Positions 1 to 12,582 of a DNA stretch of 42,498 nt are shown in pieces. Position numbers and translations under genes: made by a program. A model generated the notes under the pieces. That model made no database searches and was not told the DNA's origin. It saw only the letters and a program-made list of their open reading frames with translations. How positions within the stretch are numbered: the first letter of the stretch is position 1; each line of letters opens with the position of its first letter. Origin of the DNA: Echinostoma caproni (lineage: Eukaryota; Platyhelminthes; Trematoda; Plagiorchiida; Echinostomatidae). The stretch covers positions 45,035 through 87,532 of the forward strand of contig UZAN01040193.1 in the NCBI GenBank assembly GCA_900618425.1, read 5' to 3'.

Positions 1-1681
1 ATATATAGAAACAGAATCGTGTTACTCGCACGCTCATTCATGGTTCACTCAGATCGCGTGCAATTCAGTTAGGAAAGTTTTGTTCTGTCGCACAATTGCG
101 TATGTACGAGCATGTCATTTCCTTTCAAATTACTGTTTCTGAACCTAATTTTCGAAACTGCTTAGTTTGTTTTACATTTTCTTAACAACTATTTCTAACT
201 GATTCTGTTTTCATCGAAGTTTTAAGAGAATTACCTGTGGGTCCAATCGATTTGTTTGGATAATGTGCCTATCAATGTAACGCACTAAGATATCTGTGAT
301 TTGTTCTCTCTATCAAGTCTTCCTATAAGAATCGTGAGCATTTTTTCTTCTAAATTTCTTAAAATCAACCCAAATCCTCGGTGGGCGAGGATAAATCATG
401 TTCATTTGATTATCCCATACAGAATAATATGCTTAAACCTCGTATGGATGCGATTCCAGACAAGCGGGGCTTGATGTTTCCGAAACAGATGATTTTTTAC
501 ACTATTCATAGAATTTCATGGGATAAAAACGAATTCAGGGATTTACTAACAAAATGATGCCAGAGCGACGGATACTTGGCTTGGTGAGCAGGCCATATGG
601 AATTGAGTTCACCTAGGCCAGGGGAACCGAAATTTTTTCAAAAGAACCAAAATAAATGTTTATTTGATTTCTTTTCAATAACCAAACAAAAGGAAATTTT
701 TTGTGTCAATGGCTAAATTCGCTCCGCGTGTTCGTTGTCAATTTGTTAGAGTAAACTTGTAAAAAAGCATTTGACAGTGAGATAGGTGAGTATTGTCCAA
801 ACCGATAAACTCTTATCTTGAAACATGTATACCCCTTCATCAGGGGGGGGGCAGATATTAGAGCGTTTACCGGTCGATTGCTTGTATCGCCCTAGTAACG
901 CACACCCCCTCTGTTTGTTTTTGTAGTAGATACTCATTGTTTGCTTACAGTGACGGTTCATGATTAATGGCCTCTGATAAGCACATCACAGTGACCGGGG
1001 TGCGCCAAATATATACACTAAAAATCGGTACCTCCAGGCTTTCATTTGTCGAATAACGTCCAGATACAAATTATGTTGTCATCCTCTCCTTTGTGCAAGC
1101 CCAGTTCTAACGGAATATCACAGAGAAGATATTGATGCGCAAGTATTCTGGTGTGAAACCACAACAGTGCAAATACACTCAATCCATTCTTACATCTCTT
1201 ATCAGACTCCCATTGGAAATGGCTTATGGCTGAATTCGTTCATTCCTGGAAGCTCCAGTGCTCTTTAGCCTGATCACAAAGCCCTCTACCATTAACGTGG
1301 AATCCATGCGTCTGTGGTTTGTAATCAAATAATTTTTCAGACCAGTTCCATATTTTCATCCGTTTTTGTTGTATTTATTGTATTTTTCAACAATTGCATT
1401 GTCAGTGAAACAATATAAACCGGTATTCTGAGATTTAAGTATATTATAAGTTTCAGTAATCGTTTTCGAAGTCAGAGTGAACACTATTCGTTCTATGCAG
1501 TCAACTAACTGCGAGGTTTTACAAGAAAAGGACATTATATATTCCTGTGTTCTTTGAATTAACCGCTGATCACTATGAACGCGGCTCAAGCAGCTGGTCA
1601 GTTCCTTCTACACGGTAATGAATAGTTACATCAACAATCACTTCTCGTAATTCTACAGAAGCCGACAGCCTTTTTTGTCAG
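1..1681. other. No gene recognised (left edge)
   Basis: AT-rich DNA. Two donor-like sites (TTG|GTGAGC at about 573 and ATAG|GTGAGT at about 785) lack a convincing coding exon before them. A short G run lies at 843-850. Confidence 0.5.
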
Positions 1682-1768
1682 AAGTGGAAAAGTTATTTGT
1701 AACCGTCCGAGTAGCTCATCTTCTCATCATTCATGTCGTTTTCACAACAACCCCCAAGGTTTACTAAT
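1682..1768 (+). CDS. Candidate 87-nt internal exon
   Basis: The acceptor CCTTTTTTGTCAG at 1681 and the donor TAAT|GTAAGT after 1768 are both strong. One frame is fully open and reads SGKVICNRPSSSSSHHSCRF then HNNPQGLL. Its Ser/His/Asn-rich make-up resembles the linker of the downstream RhoGAP gene. Entry and exit phases are both 2, which would fit the candidate exon at 9823. The exon is short, so an open frame alone means little; the splice sites carry the case. Confidence 0.3.
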
Positions 1769-4527
1769 GTAAGTAGTTATGACATTTTCCGTAAGCTACT
1801 GAAAGTATACTTCGGTATGACATGGTTTGGTTCAGGCGGATTAAACCCCTGTCACTAGTGTGCCATGTACATTAAGGAACAGAGTTTCCGTCAAACCACC
1901 TAACTAATTTGCGGTTTTCTGGTTCAGCATCACAACTATCCTACTGAGGTTTAATGTGGTTCGCCAATCCAAGCCCCAGTGCCCAGACTGTCGATTTTCA
2001 TGATTGGATAATAGGTCTTCAGGGCCGTGGGGTTTACTCCTTCATCACACACGAGTGTCACTAAAAACCACTGAGCAGGCGGGAATGGATGCTGCATCCA
2101 ATTCTATTAGTTCTCGCTCATGAATTGGTGTCCGTAAACAAACTGACTCTCTCGTCAAAAAATCTTCAAGGGTATTTATTTTTCAAGAGTTATGAGTATT
2201 CTTCAGTTTATTGTCAACCTTGTTCGAGGTTCGCTTTTATTGCATCACATTGTTGTTTCAAGCAGACTGGGACTTTCTGCCCGCTAGTCCGACACTGTCT
2301 TGATTTTGCTCGATCCAGACATCCGCAAACTAATCTTGCAACCGGGTCGACAGACGTCGGCAGACATTAAAACGTGCTTTAAAAAACAATCATTTGTTAT
2401 GGAATTTGCGTCGGAGAACAAAAACTGCTTGTAATTTATTCTCCATCAGCGACAGTGCAACTGCTTGGATACTCCCCCTATGAATGCAATGCTTATGTAA
2501 AAAGAAACACGCGTTGCGGAGATAATTTCTGTTTCCATTTATCGGTTTTTCACTGTTTGTCTCGTTGATGACAGTGACAAATCCGCTTGTTCTAGTCGAA
2601 GGAACTGAGAAAGAGAATCAGTTATTATTTTCTCCTAATTCTATGATTCGACAGATTCACCTTGTTATCTTGAACATCACACTTCGGCACCCTGTGGGCG
2701 CGGAACTAATCACAGTACATAGTTTTTAGGCAATAAACAATAATTTCCTTACAATCTTGTTTATTCAATGTCCTCAACTTGATGACTTTTGAAACAGAAT
2801 AAAATGTGCAATCTGGTACGAAAAATGCCTTTCAGTTGCAATCCACAGATTACCGGTTAATTTTAGTTTTTCGTTCGACATATCAACATTCATATTCACA
2901 AATGATATTTTGAGAACCAATCACGGAACTGTTTGTATGGTGAGCCATTTGAGACAGATCTGAGAATTTGTAATCAGTGCGTGCAAGACAATTTATAAGT
3001 GCGTCCGTTTGAGCTCTTCTTTGCTATGCAGTTCAGANATTGTGGGTCATGTGGTTAAAACACATTTCTTACCATCTTGAATAGGCAGCGTTTCAAAACA
3101 TGATTGAAACCCGTGGAGAGATGGATGAAAAGTCAGCGGGTTAAAGGATTTCATTTCATTGGTGGGATAAAGAAGGATTTCAAAGTGTCAGGCATATCTC
3201 TGTAATCATTGAAAGCGTTGCATATTTGTAATATCCTCCAATGAAATGAGTAATAACACGAGTAGTTTGATATTGCTTGCTCAACAGAGCTGATCACTAA
3301 TCAGGCGGCATGCATCGCGTCGTTCAAGTGAAGGTACTGAATGTAAACACGCAGAGATGGATGGGCTCTACAGGATGTAGTACTGATATAGAATCAACAG
3401 CTGGAACTATCCTGAGTACTCTGGTAATGAAATATGAGGCTCGCTACGCTGAACACCCGGATTTAAATGGCACGTATGATACGTGAACATCGCACAATGA
3501 ATCCTTTTCGAGTGAGAGGTTGTTTTATAATGAACTACATCTGAATTCATTACTTCTTCTGGTGGACAGGAATCTAAGTGCGTACGACGCTTTTGGTCCT
3601 GAGTGTGGAGAGAAAGAGTAGTTTTCATTTGACATGGGAATTTAGCATGCTTCCATCATCGTGCACAGCAGTCACTCTATGAGGGAGAAAAAGATAGTAG
3701 TGGATAAATGTGGTAGTGCGTTTTAAAACACGAAATATTCTACGTTTTCAAAATATACCTCATTTTGATCTCAAACAAATTCGTGGATTTCCAATGATTA
3801 GAAACCTCTTTCGTTCTCAAAGAACTAGGAACTAAATCATGGATAGAGTTAAGGCAGTGTTTATTGTATGAGGCTGCAATGACGTCAGAAAAATAATAAG
3901 ATCTCACTAAAATTATAAAGTATAAAGGGCTTCGTTCATATTTTCCATTTTAATATTCGATTGGTAAAGATTTGTTACAAGTTAAACTTAAATTATTTGT
4001 TTTCGTACCTGTCTCTAATATGAACTCGATGCATTTAATATCTGTAATAATGTAATTACCCAACACGTGCACACAACTGCTTCTTTACCCTTTAGAATCT
4101 TTCTCCTGGGACTTCAAACCTTATAAATTTAGTACATAATTTTGGTTAAGGTTAAACAGATGGTTACATCTACGGACGGGTTCAGTTCTTCACTTTCCAG
4201 CTACGCTACCCTATTTACCAATGAGCCCCAGAAGAAGAGTAGGAAAATGTTACAAAGCGGTATACGTCGCTGTCAACTTCGCAGTCAATTGTCATCTGTT
4301 GGTCAAAATGATTACAATGATAACCTTATTTGGTGGTGAGTCAAAATCGCACTCATCTAAATGGATTCTGTGGAGATTTGCAGCTGGTTGTTTCATAGAA
4401 TTCACATCTCAGCTGAAATCCCGCCACGTCGTTGGCCATCTCCGCAGATTTTCCACCACCACTTTTTCAGCGGACCAACGCCTACGCGTGCTTCGTTATC
4501 TACAAAAGTGACTTTTCTTTTATTAAC
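1769..4527. other. No gene recognised
   Basis: AT-rich intron-like sequence. ORFs at 2089-2370, 3407-3628 and 4142-4511 have no recognisable similarity and no good splice sites. Confidence 0.5.
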
Positions 4528-5442
4528 GACCTGGAGACGCGCACAGTAGCGTACGACTCCGCTGGTAGTCGACTTCAAGTAGTAAACCAACTGCAGTCAG
4601 AACTTCATGTAACCCTCTTTTTTCGACATTTCATCGGTTCTGAAACAAGTGTTATTCCTTTGCATTGAGGAAAACAGAGATGGTCGGACTACGAAAAGAA
4701 TGTTGATGCTCCAGAATTTGGCGAAGATTGAAGATGTATTCGATACAACCTCGATCAGATCTAAAACCAGCCTGGTTATCGCGCGTGCACCGTTCAGGTG
4801 CGGCAGACAATTGCCGGAGTATCACATCAGCGAGAAGTTTGAAAATAATGTTGGTTAAGCTAATTCCTCCGTGATTTTTGCAGGAGGACCTGTCGCCTTT
4901 CTTGTAAATCGGTATGATCACCAAATCTTACCATCCTGCTGGAACCTCTTTGCTTTCTCATACTTAACCAAGGAGTTTCGTCAACTCCAAGACTAGCGCT
5001 GAGCGTCCATCCTCAAACACTGATGGGAACAGCCCATCTGGGCCAGAGGCCTTATGCCATTTGAGAAAAATTATTTCCCTAGAAACCTCCAGTTCAAATG
5101 GGTGACTAGCATCAACTGGGAGTTTTGGCCCAGTCGAGGTGGGGGTGATAGTTTAGATGTCAAATGGGGCCAGTTGGACTAAGCTTTGAAGTGTTCAGCC
5201 CAACGGTCAAGACGGCGTTGCTGATCGTGAATCAGTGTGCCATCAAATTCCTTAATTACCTCACTTATGCCTGTTTTCCTGGGGCCCGTGTTCCTAATTA
5301 GGCGGAAAAGATTGCGACTATTACCAATAACTGCAGCTTTCTTCATCTCTTTACACTTTTCTACCCACCACTTCTCGCGGTCATTCCTCAGACTCTTGAT
5401 AAGCTGGCGTTTGAGAGATTTGCGCGCTGTCGTATGCGGCAT
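4528..5442 (-). pseudogene. Linker and truncated reverse transcriptase of the RTE-type element
   Basis: From 5442 downwards the minus strand reads a Lys/Arg-rich linker with REKWWVEKCKEMKKAA and LDRWAEHFKA. A frame-broken stretch follows, then from 4924 the RT fingers: VIIPIYKKGDRSSCKNHGGI, NQAGFRSDRGC, FNLRQILEHQHSF and ISVFLNAKE, where the normal D of the first catalytic motif is N, followed by a stop. Beyond it KKRGLHEVLTAV and TTSGVVRYCARLQ in shifted frames still match the next RT block. No YADD-type catalytic motif remains. Not functional. Confidence 0.82.
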
Positions 5443-5739
5443 CAGGAGGAAGGGTTCTGCGCGCGTCCAGCACGGCAGCCGAGTTAGACGAGATCCATCA
5501 TTTGTGTTTTGAGCCTGTGCCAGGGTTCGACGTCGTTTTTATCCATATTTGTATACCTTCTTTAATTTTCTTCCAATATTCGTTGAGTCCTTCGGCTGGT
5601 GGTTGACCTGAGAGGCGACCGGAGGGCTTCACTTCGAAATCGGATTTGTAGCAACCGTTGACATTGTATCATGGATATCCGTTGTCGGCGGCATTTTTTC
5701 GGTTGTTTGCTGGACGTAAGGACATTTTGGCGCATAACG

Positions 5740-6708
5740 AGCGTCTTCTATATCCACAGGTGTTGACCAGTCAGAGCGGAGGTCTTGAATTGATCCCCTC
5801 CAGCGTTAACTGACGGCGATGTGGTCGATTTTGGTCCAGCGCTGTGGAGAGGTTGGCGGTTCCCATGTAAGGCGGTATCGTTTGTAGTGCGAGAAGTTGA
5901 TGCTTGACAGAAGCAATCCGTGGTCCGCGCTGAGTTTAAGTAGGCGATCTCCGTTGTCCGTCCGGTTAGTCGGGATTTCATGTGGTCCGCCGAGAAGACT
6001 TTCTGATTCATCCAGAGATCCCACTTGAGCGTTGAAGTCCCCGGTCACTACCACCAGGTCCGTTGATCGAACACTTTGGAGCAATTGAGAGAAGTCCTTG
6101 TAGAACTCATCCTTGATTTCAGGTGTACTGCAATCGGTGGATGCATACACCGATACGAAGAACAAGCATCAACGCTTCGTTTTGTATATGTTCACCCATG
6201 CTGAACCGCTGAGACGTACAGCGCACAGTCGGCTACTGACTGGATTCCAGTCAAGAAGCGATTGCTCAGTCTTGGCATTTTGCGCAATCCCAATAATAGA
6301 GACACTGCGAGCTTCGGGTGCCGAATCACCTGACACACGAAGGCTGAAGCATGAGATTGAGGTTAGACCAGGAGAATGCAAGGAGATAATGGAAGTATGG
6401 TCTTGTATGCGTGTTTCGGATACACAGAATACATCTAAATTGAAAGTTTCAAGGGTTCTAGTCCAGGCAGATTGTTGCCCAATCTGATAGAGTGTGTGGA
6501 CATTGAACGCAGCTAAGTGAAAAGGGAACCTCGGTTTCGAAAATCCTGTAACTTCTAATTGCCTGGCCTTGCTTGTGAAACGCTGAGTGATATCTGATGG
6601 GTCTCGTAAATAAAAGGTATCTGGGATTATTTGGGATTGAGAAGAAGAACTAGATAGATGGGGAAGATGGTTCTCCAAATGGGTGCCTAAGACTTTAGGG
6701 CACGACAT
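5740..6708 (-). pseudogene. Endonuclease part of the RTE-type element (broken)
   Basis: Starts at ATG 6706-6708. Conserved endonuclease features are readable: LAAFNVHTLYQIGQQS, VFCVSETRIQD (Glu of the active site), FVSVYASTDC, VVTGDFNAQVG (catalytic Asp-Phe-Asn block) and RLTWEPPTSPQRWTKIDHIA (C-terminal His region). An in-frame TGA at 6169-6171 splits the domain between the ETR and GDFN motifs. A second stop follows IDHIAVS near 5806, after which RWRG-like sequence continues. The residues needed for cutting are all recognisable, but the stops mean no full product. Confidence 0.85.
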
Positions 6709-6860
6709 ACTTCTCGGCAGCTCACACCGAAGAACAGGTTTTTCTTCGGGAACCCTAAATGGAGTCTTTGACTCAAAAGTCTGACTCTCAAAGCGGCGGG
6801 AATTTTAGCACAGTATAAGCCTGTAAACGGAAGGCCAAATGAATACGTGAGGTGCACACA

Positions 6861-8656
6861 CATCCAAGTTTATTTGCTATCTTGTCTTGTGATCCTCGAA
6901 ATACCACCTACAAAAAGAATTACGTTCGTCTTAAGTTTTTGTTTAGGTTTATTTCTCAACCACAAATAAATTACAAGTCTTTATAACCAGCAGTCTTTTT
7001 ATCCGGTGCTCTAATAGCATTCATCGTTCAATACTACCATTCAAGATAGAATCGTTCGCTATCTTTTGCTCTAATTGCGAACTAATTCATTTCGAGGTAT
7101 AGTCAAAACTTTACTTTGAGTCAAAAATATGGTTTTCGTGCGATTTAGAAAGCTTTGTGTATTGTTGCAAACTCAAACTTATTTGATCAAAGCACGCTTG
7201 GGAGACGATAAAAATCCGGTTATCTTCTCGCATACATTCGAAGTACTGTTTTTCAAAATTGAATTATTTCAACTTCACTTGGGCTCCCTCGAGAAAAAAG
7301 ATTTTCTGCGTGAACAGTTTATGAACCACTCTAGCCCAGATGAAGGTGAATGGAACTAGTTCACTTTGCCTTGCGATCGCTTAGCTGAGGTCAACAGACT
7401 TATTCGTTTTATCGCTAGAATATGTCACATGCTGAATGTGCTCTATTTCAATCCATTAATTTCATATCCATGGAACCGTCACGGATAGTCTGGTGCGCAC
7501 CAGTGCAGTTTGACAATTTATCGTTGCTTTCATCCTCGGTGATTTGAAACGGCTGATGAACTGTCACTGGACTGGACTAATCAGCATATCGCCTACTATT
7601 TTGGCCGGATTCCTCTGTTTGTTCTAAACAACTTTTTACAGAGACTGTTAGCTCAGCGTATTTGTACCCCGTGATTTGTTATCGAGTTCGTCCTAGGGAA
7701 GAGAAGAAAATAGATCTGTCAAAGCCTGTCGACAAGTGTCAGGTGGGCCCGGTATCGTAATTTAGGGTCTAATTTAATCAAACTGAGTTTCTGTCGACAT
7801 CCCTCTACTTGCTAGATTTGGCATTACACCTTCCTGGGTATTGATTTCGAAATGTACCCTCCTGAATACCAACATTCGACTAGAACTGGGGTTGTGAGTT
7901 TTAGGGAAGAATGCACCCATGCTGAATAGCGGTAAATACTTTTTGAAATGTCATCAATCTCGTATTTGACTTCAATCAATTAAAATAACTAATATTGTAA
8001 AAGTCGAATACATTTCACATTCCTTGGCCGCGATAACAATGTAATGTTGAACATATGAACTTGGGCGTTGCGCTTTCCTCGATTCAAAACGCCGAGTGAA
8101 CTGAGAGTGTCTTTACGGTCCGGAAAGCTGTATTTAACACAAGGAATATAATTGGTGTTCGTTTTTGTAACGAAAAAAACGCTTTCTCCCTTTTAATGAA
8201 AAGTGCTGGTTTCTTTTTGTTACTTCATGGACTGATTTGTACCAAGACCGGATAGAAAAGCAAAATTAAATGATAAGATTCGTGAAGACAAAAAATAGCG
8301 CATGCAATCTGTCAACTTGGTCAATTTGATATCTGATTACGTAGTTTGTTTCAAAGTGACACTATAATCATCTATTGTCTTACTCCTTTCGATAGATCAT
8401 CAAGCATAATTTGATAGCGTTACATGACTGGGATACTTGAGATACGAGAGGGAGACGGGGGGTGATTTCATCTGCCATCATTTTTACTCCCGGGGTCTGG
8501 TTACCTATGCACAGAGAAAAGCAACACGTTCTGAGCAACACAGACACGTACCGAAACAAGAACCGACTTGAAATTTAAATATTTGTGTCCCAAGCACGGT
8601 ATGTTCTGTACATGTGTATGCTCTTCTGTTTTGGTGAATTCATATGAAGATTGATT
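6861..8656. other. No gene recognised; one weak ORF
   Basis: A plus-strand ORF at 7129-7359 ends SLEKKDFLREQFMNHSSPDE at a possible donor GAAG|GTGAAT. It reads somewhat like protein but has no clear acceptor or known family. Confidence 0.35.
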
Positions 8657-8850
8657 TGTACTGACGGACTTAACCCTCACTTACAATCCTCAGTTCATTC
8701 CGTCAATCATACACTTGGAGAGTACTAGACTTGAGTTATGCTCTTATTTAAGGTTGACAGTAGTGTATCAAAGGATCGGTTAGATCCACAAACCGATGGA
8801 ACCTTTGATAAAGAGCACTGTGGAAAACACTTTTCTGTTCTGGTTGGAAC
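8657..8850 (+). repeat. Dispersed repeat, first copy
   Basis: Shares ordered blocks with 22555-22750 in the same direction: ACAATCCTCAGTTC against ACAATCTTCAGTTCGTCC, CTTGGAGAGTACTAGACTTG against CTGGGGAAGCACCAGACTCG, then AGATCCAC and GAGCACTGT against AGATCCACC and TAGCACTGT. No coding capacity. Type unknown. Confidence 0.55.
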
Positions 8851-9822
8851 TCATGGATTGCGTTGTGGGATTCTAACTTCGGGTTCGGAGTCAAAGCCCT
8901 TACCCTAGAGGTATACCGTTGACGGTTACTGTTGTGGGTGTTACGTTACATAGGTTGAAATAGTTATTATTTCTTACAATACGAATCCGGTAACTCATAA
9001 GGCCGTGCATACATTTCATGTTGGACTCAGTATAAAGAAGTCACAGATTTACCCCTGAACATGCATTCTATATACCGTTGGCGCAGCCTTCCATTGAGTT
9101 AAAGGCCTGGTACCTTTTTCATGTGTTGTTTTAAAAGTATATGAAATCTCTACTGTTCACGAGTTCAGTTGAGACGTGATTCAAGATTCTTCGGAATAGT
9201 TGATGGGGTTGTTATTTAAAACATCGCTCAAACGGTAGTGTTATAAGTATCGCGACAGAACTCTATTTATTAAAAAATATTTTGACGAAGCAATCAGCAT
9301 GTATCAGTAGTGGTATATGCATTATAAACCGGCAATATACACCGTTGATCAGTGAAATTTGCTTAGTGATCTGAACACTGGTTGTTATAACCCTTACCTG
9401 ATAAATATTTGTTGTTTATTCACTCAGAATATAAAATAGTTGCCACGATATAAAATGAATAAACTGGACTGCGAGTGACACTCAAAGACTGCTTTCTTTT
9501 GAAAACTCACTAAATGAGTGGGACAATCACTCTTGCAGAAAAACATAATCACGTGGGCTCTTGTTTATTTCACTTGCGCCTCCCAACTGGAAAACTTTCG
9601 TTCATATCAACGTCTTCTGCTTTGTCTATGTGTGTGCTGCCATAAAGAATGTCTTATTTAACGATCTACGCAGGCGCCCAAACGCGAATAATCNCCCCCC
9701 CCCCCAACTCATCCATCGGAAAATGCCCTCGGAACGGGTTTCTATGAGATGGAGGAGTTCCTGCATCCCTGGGAAACTATTTTATTTAATTTTATTATTT
9801 TTTATTTTTTCTCTGGTTCGAG

Positions 9823-9862
9823 TGACTCCGACGATTTCGCGCACCCGGCGGCGCACGAGAAT
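9823..9862 (+). CDS. Candidate small exon upstream of the RhoGAP linker
   Basis: A long T-rich tract ending CTCTGGTTCGAG at 9822 is followed by 40 bases of sharply higher GC. In one frame these read DSDDFAHPAAHEN. Entry phase would be 2 and exit phase 0, which suits the exon at 10778. The weak point is the donor, AAT|GTGACA, which lacks the usual G at position +5. Without RNA evidence this stays a candidate. Confidence 0.28.
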
Positions 9863-10019
9863 GTGACAAACCATATAGGAACAAACGCATGTTCACTTGT
9901 CGCTTAGATTCAATTCTGCTCATACTGTCGATGTGTTTAGGAATTAAAACATGCTATTTATAACTCTAGAGGTATGGAAGATCTTTTTTGCGGACCCAGT
10001 CTCTCCCGTAAGACAATTT

Positions 10020-10235
10020 TCTGTTGATATAAATCATAGGTTGATCGGAACTTGCAAATTGACCCAACTGTGGATCAAACCTGGGACCTCACAGATAAAA
10101 TATAAGTAAACGACCCACTTGGCCACTCCGAAGCAGCTAATCAGTCCGTTCTTGATTCCGCCTATACAAGGTCTGGCACAACCCATCTTTGCAAGCTAAA
10201 TGCAGGCATCGCATCTTGCGCACCTCCCAGCTAGT
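10020..10235 (-). mobile_element. tRNA-like SINE (copy A), diverged
   Basis: Minus strand: leader with GGTTGTGCCAGACCTTGTAT, A box TGGCCAAGTGGG and B box GGTTTGATCC, in the same order as copies B and C. The hammerhead region is too diverged to pair. It lies between the candidate exon at 9823 and the exon at 10778. Confidence 0.65.
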
Positions 10236-10777
10236 CTTCAAAGTTATGACTCGTTTGGAAGCATTCTGAACCTGACTGTTGTACTATATATGATCTCGTG
10301 AAGTGCTTCGAAATATTTAGATTATTTTACTCATTGACCAGATGTAATTGATGTGATGATTGTTCACTTTTTATTCAAATTATTGGATTGGCATGTGAAC
10401 TCTTATGATTGGCCGAATGGCTGTTGTGTACCAAGAATTTTGTATACATTGGCGACACCCTGAGCATTCTACCTAACCCAAAAACAATTCAATCACACCA
10501 CTTTGGTCAGCAAAGATATTGCGGCTTAAAAAGCTCACATTATTAACGGGTGAGCATTATCTAACGATATCGTCCAGTCAATGAGTTCATTTTGCAGTTT
10601 GTTTTCCTTTTAGATTTTACACAGCGTTTGGGTTTGTGGCTTTTACAGCGATTTTGTTCAATCATTGTTATATTTATTATGGTTAGCTAACGCTATTTAC
10701 ATAGGAAAATTTCAAAATGGTCTAGATTTTAAAAACGCGGACACTGTTTTCTGTTCGTTCGATCAGCTTTCTCTCAG

Positions 10778-10977
10778 GACGGCGGCAGAACACAATCTTT
10801 TCCCCATCCGTTTCCACCGGAAACATCTGACGGTCTTGATCAATTTGTCAGTGAGCTACCAAAAACGTGCCCGGCACAGCGCAAGTGGCCTGCCAACCCT
10901 GTTCTGGAATCGGAGGCTAGCGTCGAACCTGAATTGCGCAAATCGAATTTGCTCTCAGAGGCCGCCGATGTGATCAT
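10778..10977 (+). CDS. Exon of a DLC-type RhoGAP gene (linker region)
   Basis: This internal exon has no early ATG, so a Met-based ORF scan misses it. The acceptor is a pyrimidine-rich tract ending TTTCTCTCAG before 10778, and the donor is AT|GTGAGT after 10977. In the frame starting at 10778 it is open for 66 codons and reads as a typical hydrophilic linker, with segments such as DGLDQFVSELPKTCPAQRKW and ELRKSNLLSEAADVI. The plus-strand ORF in another frame at 10665-10973 is a shadow. It enters at phase 0 and leaves at phase 2, which fits the acceptor at 20968; the joined codon is ATT (Ile). I recognise no domain in it. Assignment to the same gene as the downstream exons rests on phase, strand and composition, not on a transcript. 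Confidence 0.72.
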
Positions 10978-12362
10978 GTGAGTTTACGGCCGGTATTCTC
11001 ACCCTGTCTCTTGTTAAAATAGTTAGGCGATAGAGTATAGTATATTAATCATGATGTGTCTACTAAATCATTGTCATCACCATTCTCAGCACTGTCTCTA
11101 CTTTACTTTTCACTAATTTTGAGAAGCAGTACAATCCAATACGTGATTCGATTTCGTTCATTACATCTTGACTACTCACAGAATGTCTTCTGTTTATGCG
11201 ACGAATTCATTAAAAATGTGGCGAATAAACAATTTCCTAATCAGTATTACTCATAACTATTGAACAAGATAACCAATATGCACCGTGTCTGTGAAACCGC
11301 ATAAGCTGATCGAAACGCATTATATCTATTAATTGTAATCACAACATTCCATCTATTCGACAGGCATCTACGACCATTAGGTTTATCTCTTGAATACTTT
11401 GAATAGCCAAGTAAAACCTAAATGGAATTCTGTCCTCACTCTCCCATCCATCCCCTGCGACAGATTTCCACTCTAAATTAGAGTACCTGGAAGTTTATCA
11501 TAGACAGCCGCGGTGTATGGAGCATCTTTTGATCGTTTGTGGTGATTGATCGTTTATTAGAACTGGAAACTTTAAAGCAAATAACTGTAATATCTGTGGA
11601 TGTCACGAGCCACGAACCATATACAACAAACACAAAATGATCCTATTTAACTTGTAGATAAACTCAAACACAACTATCGAAAGATTTGAAAATTCTACGC
11701 ATGAAAAAGAGATGAAGAATGAAAATGATGCCAGAGATTGTGTTAACTAAAAATAACTAGACTGATGAAACTCAATCGTCAGTAACTCTTGTAGCCTTTT
11801 CATTAAACCACGAAACATTGACTAAACTGCTTTCCCAACCTGATTAAATGGCCATACTATTTCGCTTATCCTGTATCCAATCAACACATAAGAAATAACC
11901 ACTTTCAGGAAATCATCTCCCGAAAGAAATATTCATTTATCTTTCTCTACACCTGATCCTGGTTCCACGGAACGGTCTCATCTAAAAAATTCATTACGCA
12001 GTAAATAAATCAGCGGAACTGAGCTCGTCCTTGAACTTGTGTTTTTGAACATTTCCAAAACCAAGTAGTTGGCAGATTGAGAAAAAACCGGAAACGATAA
12101 AAAAAACTTTTTTCTGCATAAGTGCTCCGAAAACAGTCAGCTCTAAATGATTCTGACACATTCCTGTCAATTTTCTATCACACAAATACTCACGTACAAA
12201 AAACTCATTTCAATTATACAATTACCCCCACCCCTATTAGACTTTTATTTTTCCGTTCGAATTTAAAATTATTAAGAATTATAGCTCTAGTTTCTGATTT
12301 TGACGAGACAGCTCTTAAACTGCATCCAATGGATTGTGCGTTTTTGAACGTGTTTTAAGGAA
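10978..12362. other. Intron, nothing recognised
   Basis: AT-rich. Short ORFs only, with biased Phe/Leu/Ser composition typical of noncoding sequence. Confidence 0.5.
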
Positions 12363-12452
12363 ATGGATTCCCAGTGAGTGATGGAGGATTTGATTTGATT
12401 TCAAAGGTTATTCGTCGTGTATATGGCAAACGAAACGCGAACTGAAAAGCTA

Positions 12453-12507
12453 GGAAGCACCGGACAGCTGTTTCGACCTGTTTGGGTCTCATCAGCAGTG
12501 CGAATCC
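12453..12507 (-). ncRNA. Type I hammerhead ribozyme
   Basis: All core parts are present on the minus strand: CTGATGA, stem II GACC/GGTC closing a CAAACA loop, GAAAC, and a TGTC cleavage triplet (cut between 12463 and 12462). Stem I pairs GCACTG with CGGTGC (6 bp, one G-U), then an internal loop and GGA/TCC. Stem III is only the palindrome ACAGCTGT, so a monomer would have 2 bp with an AGCT loop; short helix III versions often act as dimers. The stem II loop is close to that of schistosome hammerheads. Confidence 0.8.
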
Positions 12508-12543
12508 ATCGACCCCACTGCGGATCGAACCCGGGACTTCATG

Positions 12544-12582
12544 AGCAGAACGCAAGCGTGCTACCCACTACGCCACCGAGCA
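12544..12582 (-). promoter_or_regulatory. Putative RNA polymerase III A box of SINE copy B
   Basis: TGGCGTAGTGGG fits the A-box pattern TRGYNNARNNGG. A GGTTCGATCC B-box-like motif follows about 40 bases downstream on the minus strand, giving tRNA-like spacing. Confidence 0.55.

Larger units (their letters stand above)
4528..6860 (-). mobile_element. Decayed RTE-type non-LTR retrotransposon, 5' part
   Basis: Minus-strand element. From its 5' side (about 6860) come a leader of roughly 150 bases, an ORF starting MSCPKVLGTHLENHLPHL (6708), an AP-type endonuclease domain, a linker, and the start of a reverse transcriptase that breaks up near 4528. The rest of the RT and the 3' end are missing. 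The wording (FNVHTLYQIGQQS, VTGDFNAQVG, NQAGFRSDRGC) is that of the RTE-like endonuclease-reverse transcriptase copies common in fluke genomes. The loss of the 3' rather than the 5' end is unusual for a LINE and suggests a later deletion or overwriting. No target site duplication was found. It lies in an intron, antisense to the RhoGAP gene. Confidence 0.85.

Noticed and set aside
2089..2370. 93-codon plus-strand ORF
   Set aside because: No motif, no splice support and Cys/Phe-rich composition.
5748..6011. Second minus-strand ORF over the endonuclease
   Set aside because: Out of frame with the readable endonuclease motifs; a shadow.
12355..12555. Minus-strand ORF over SINE copy B
   Set aside because: Translation of the tRNA-like and hammerhead parts, not a gene.
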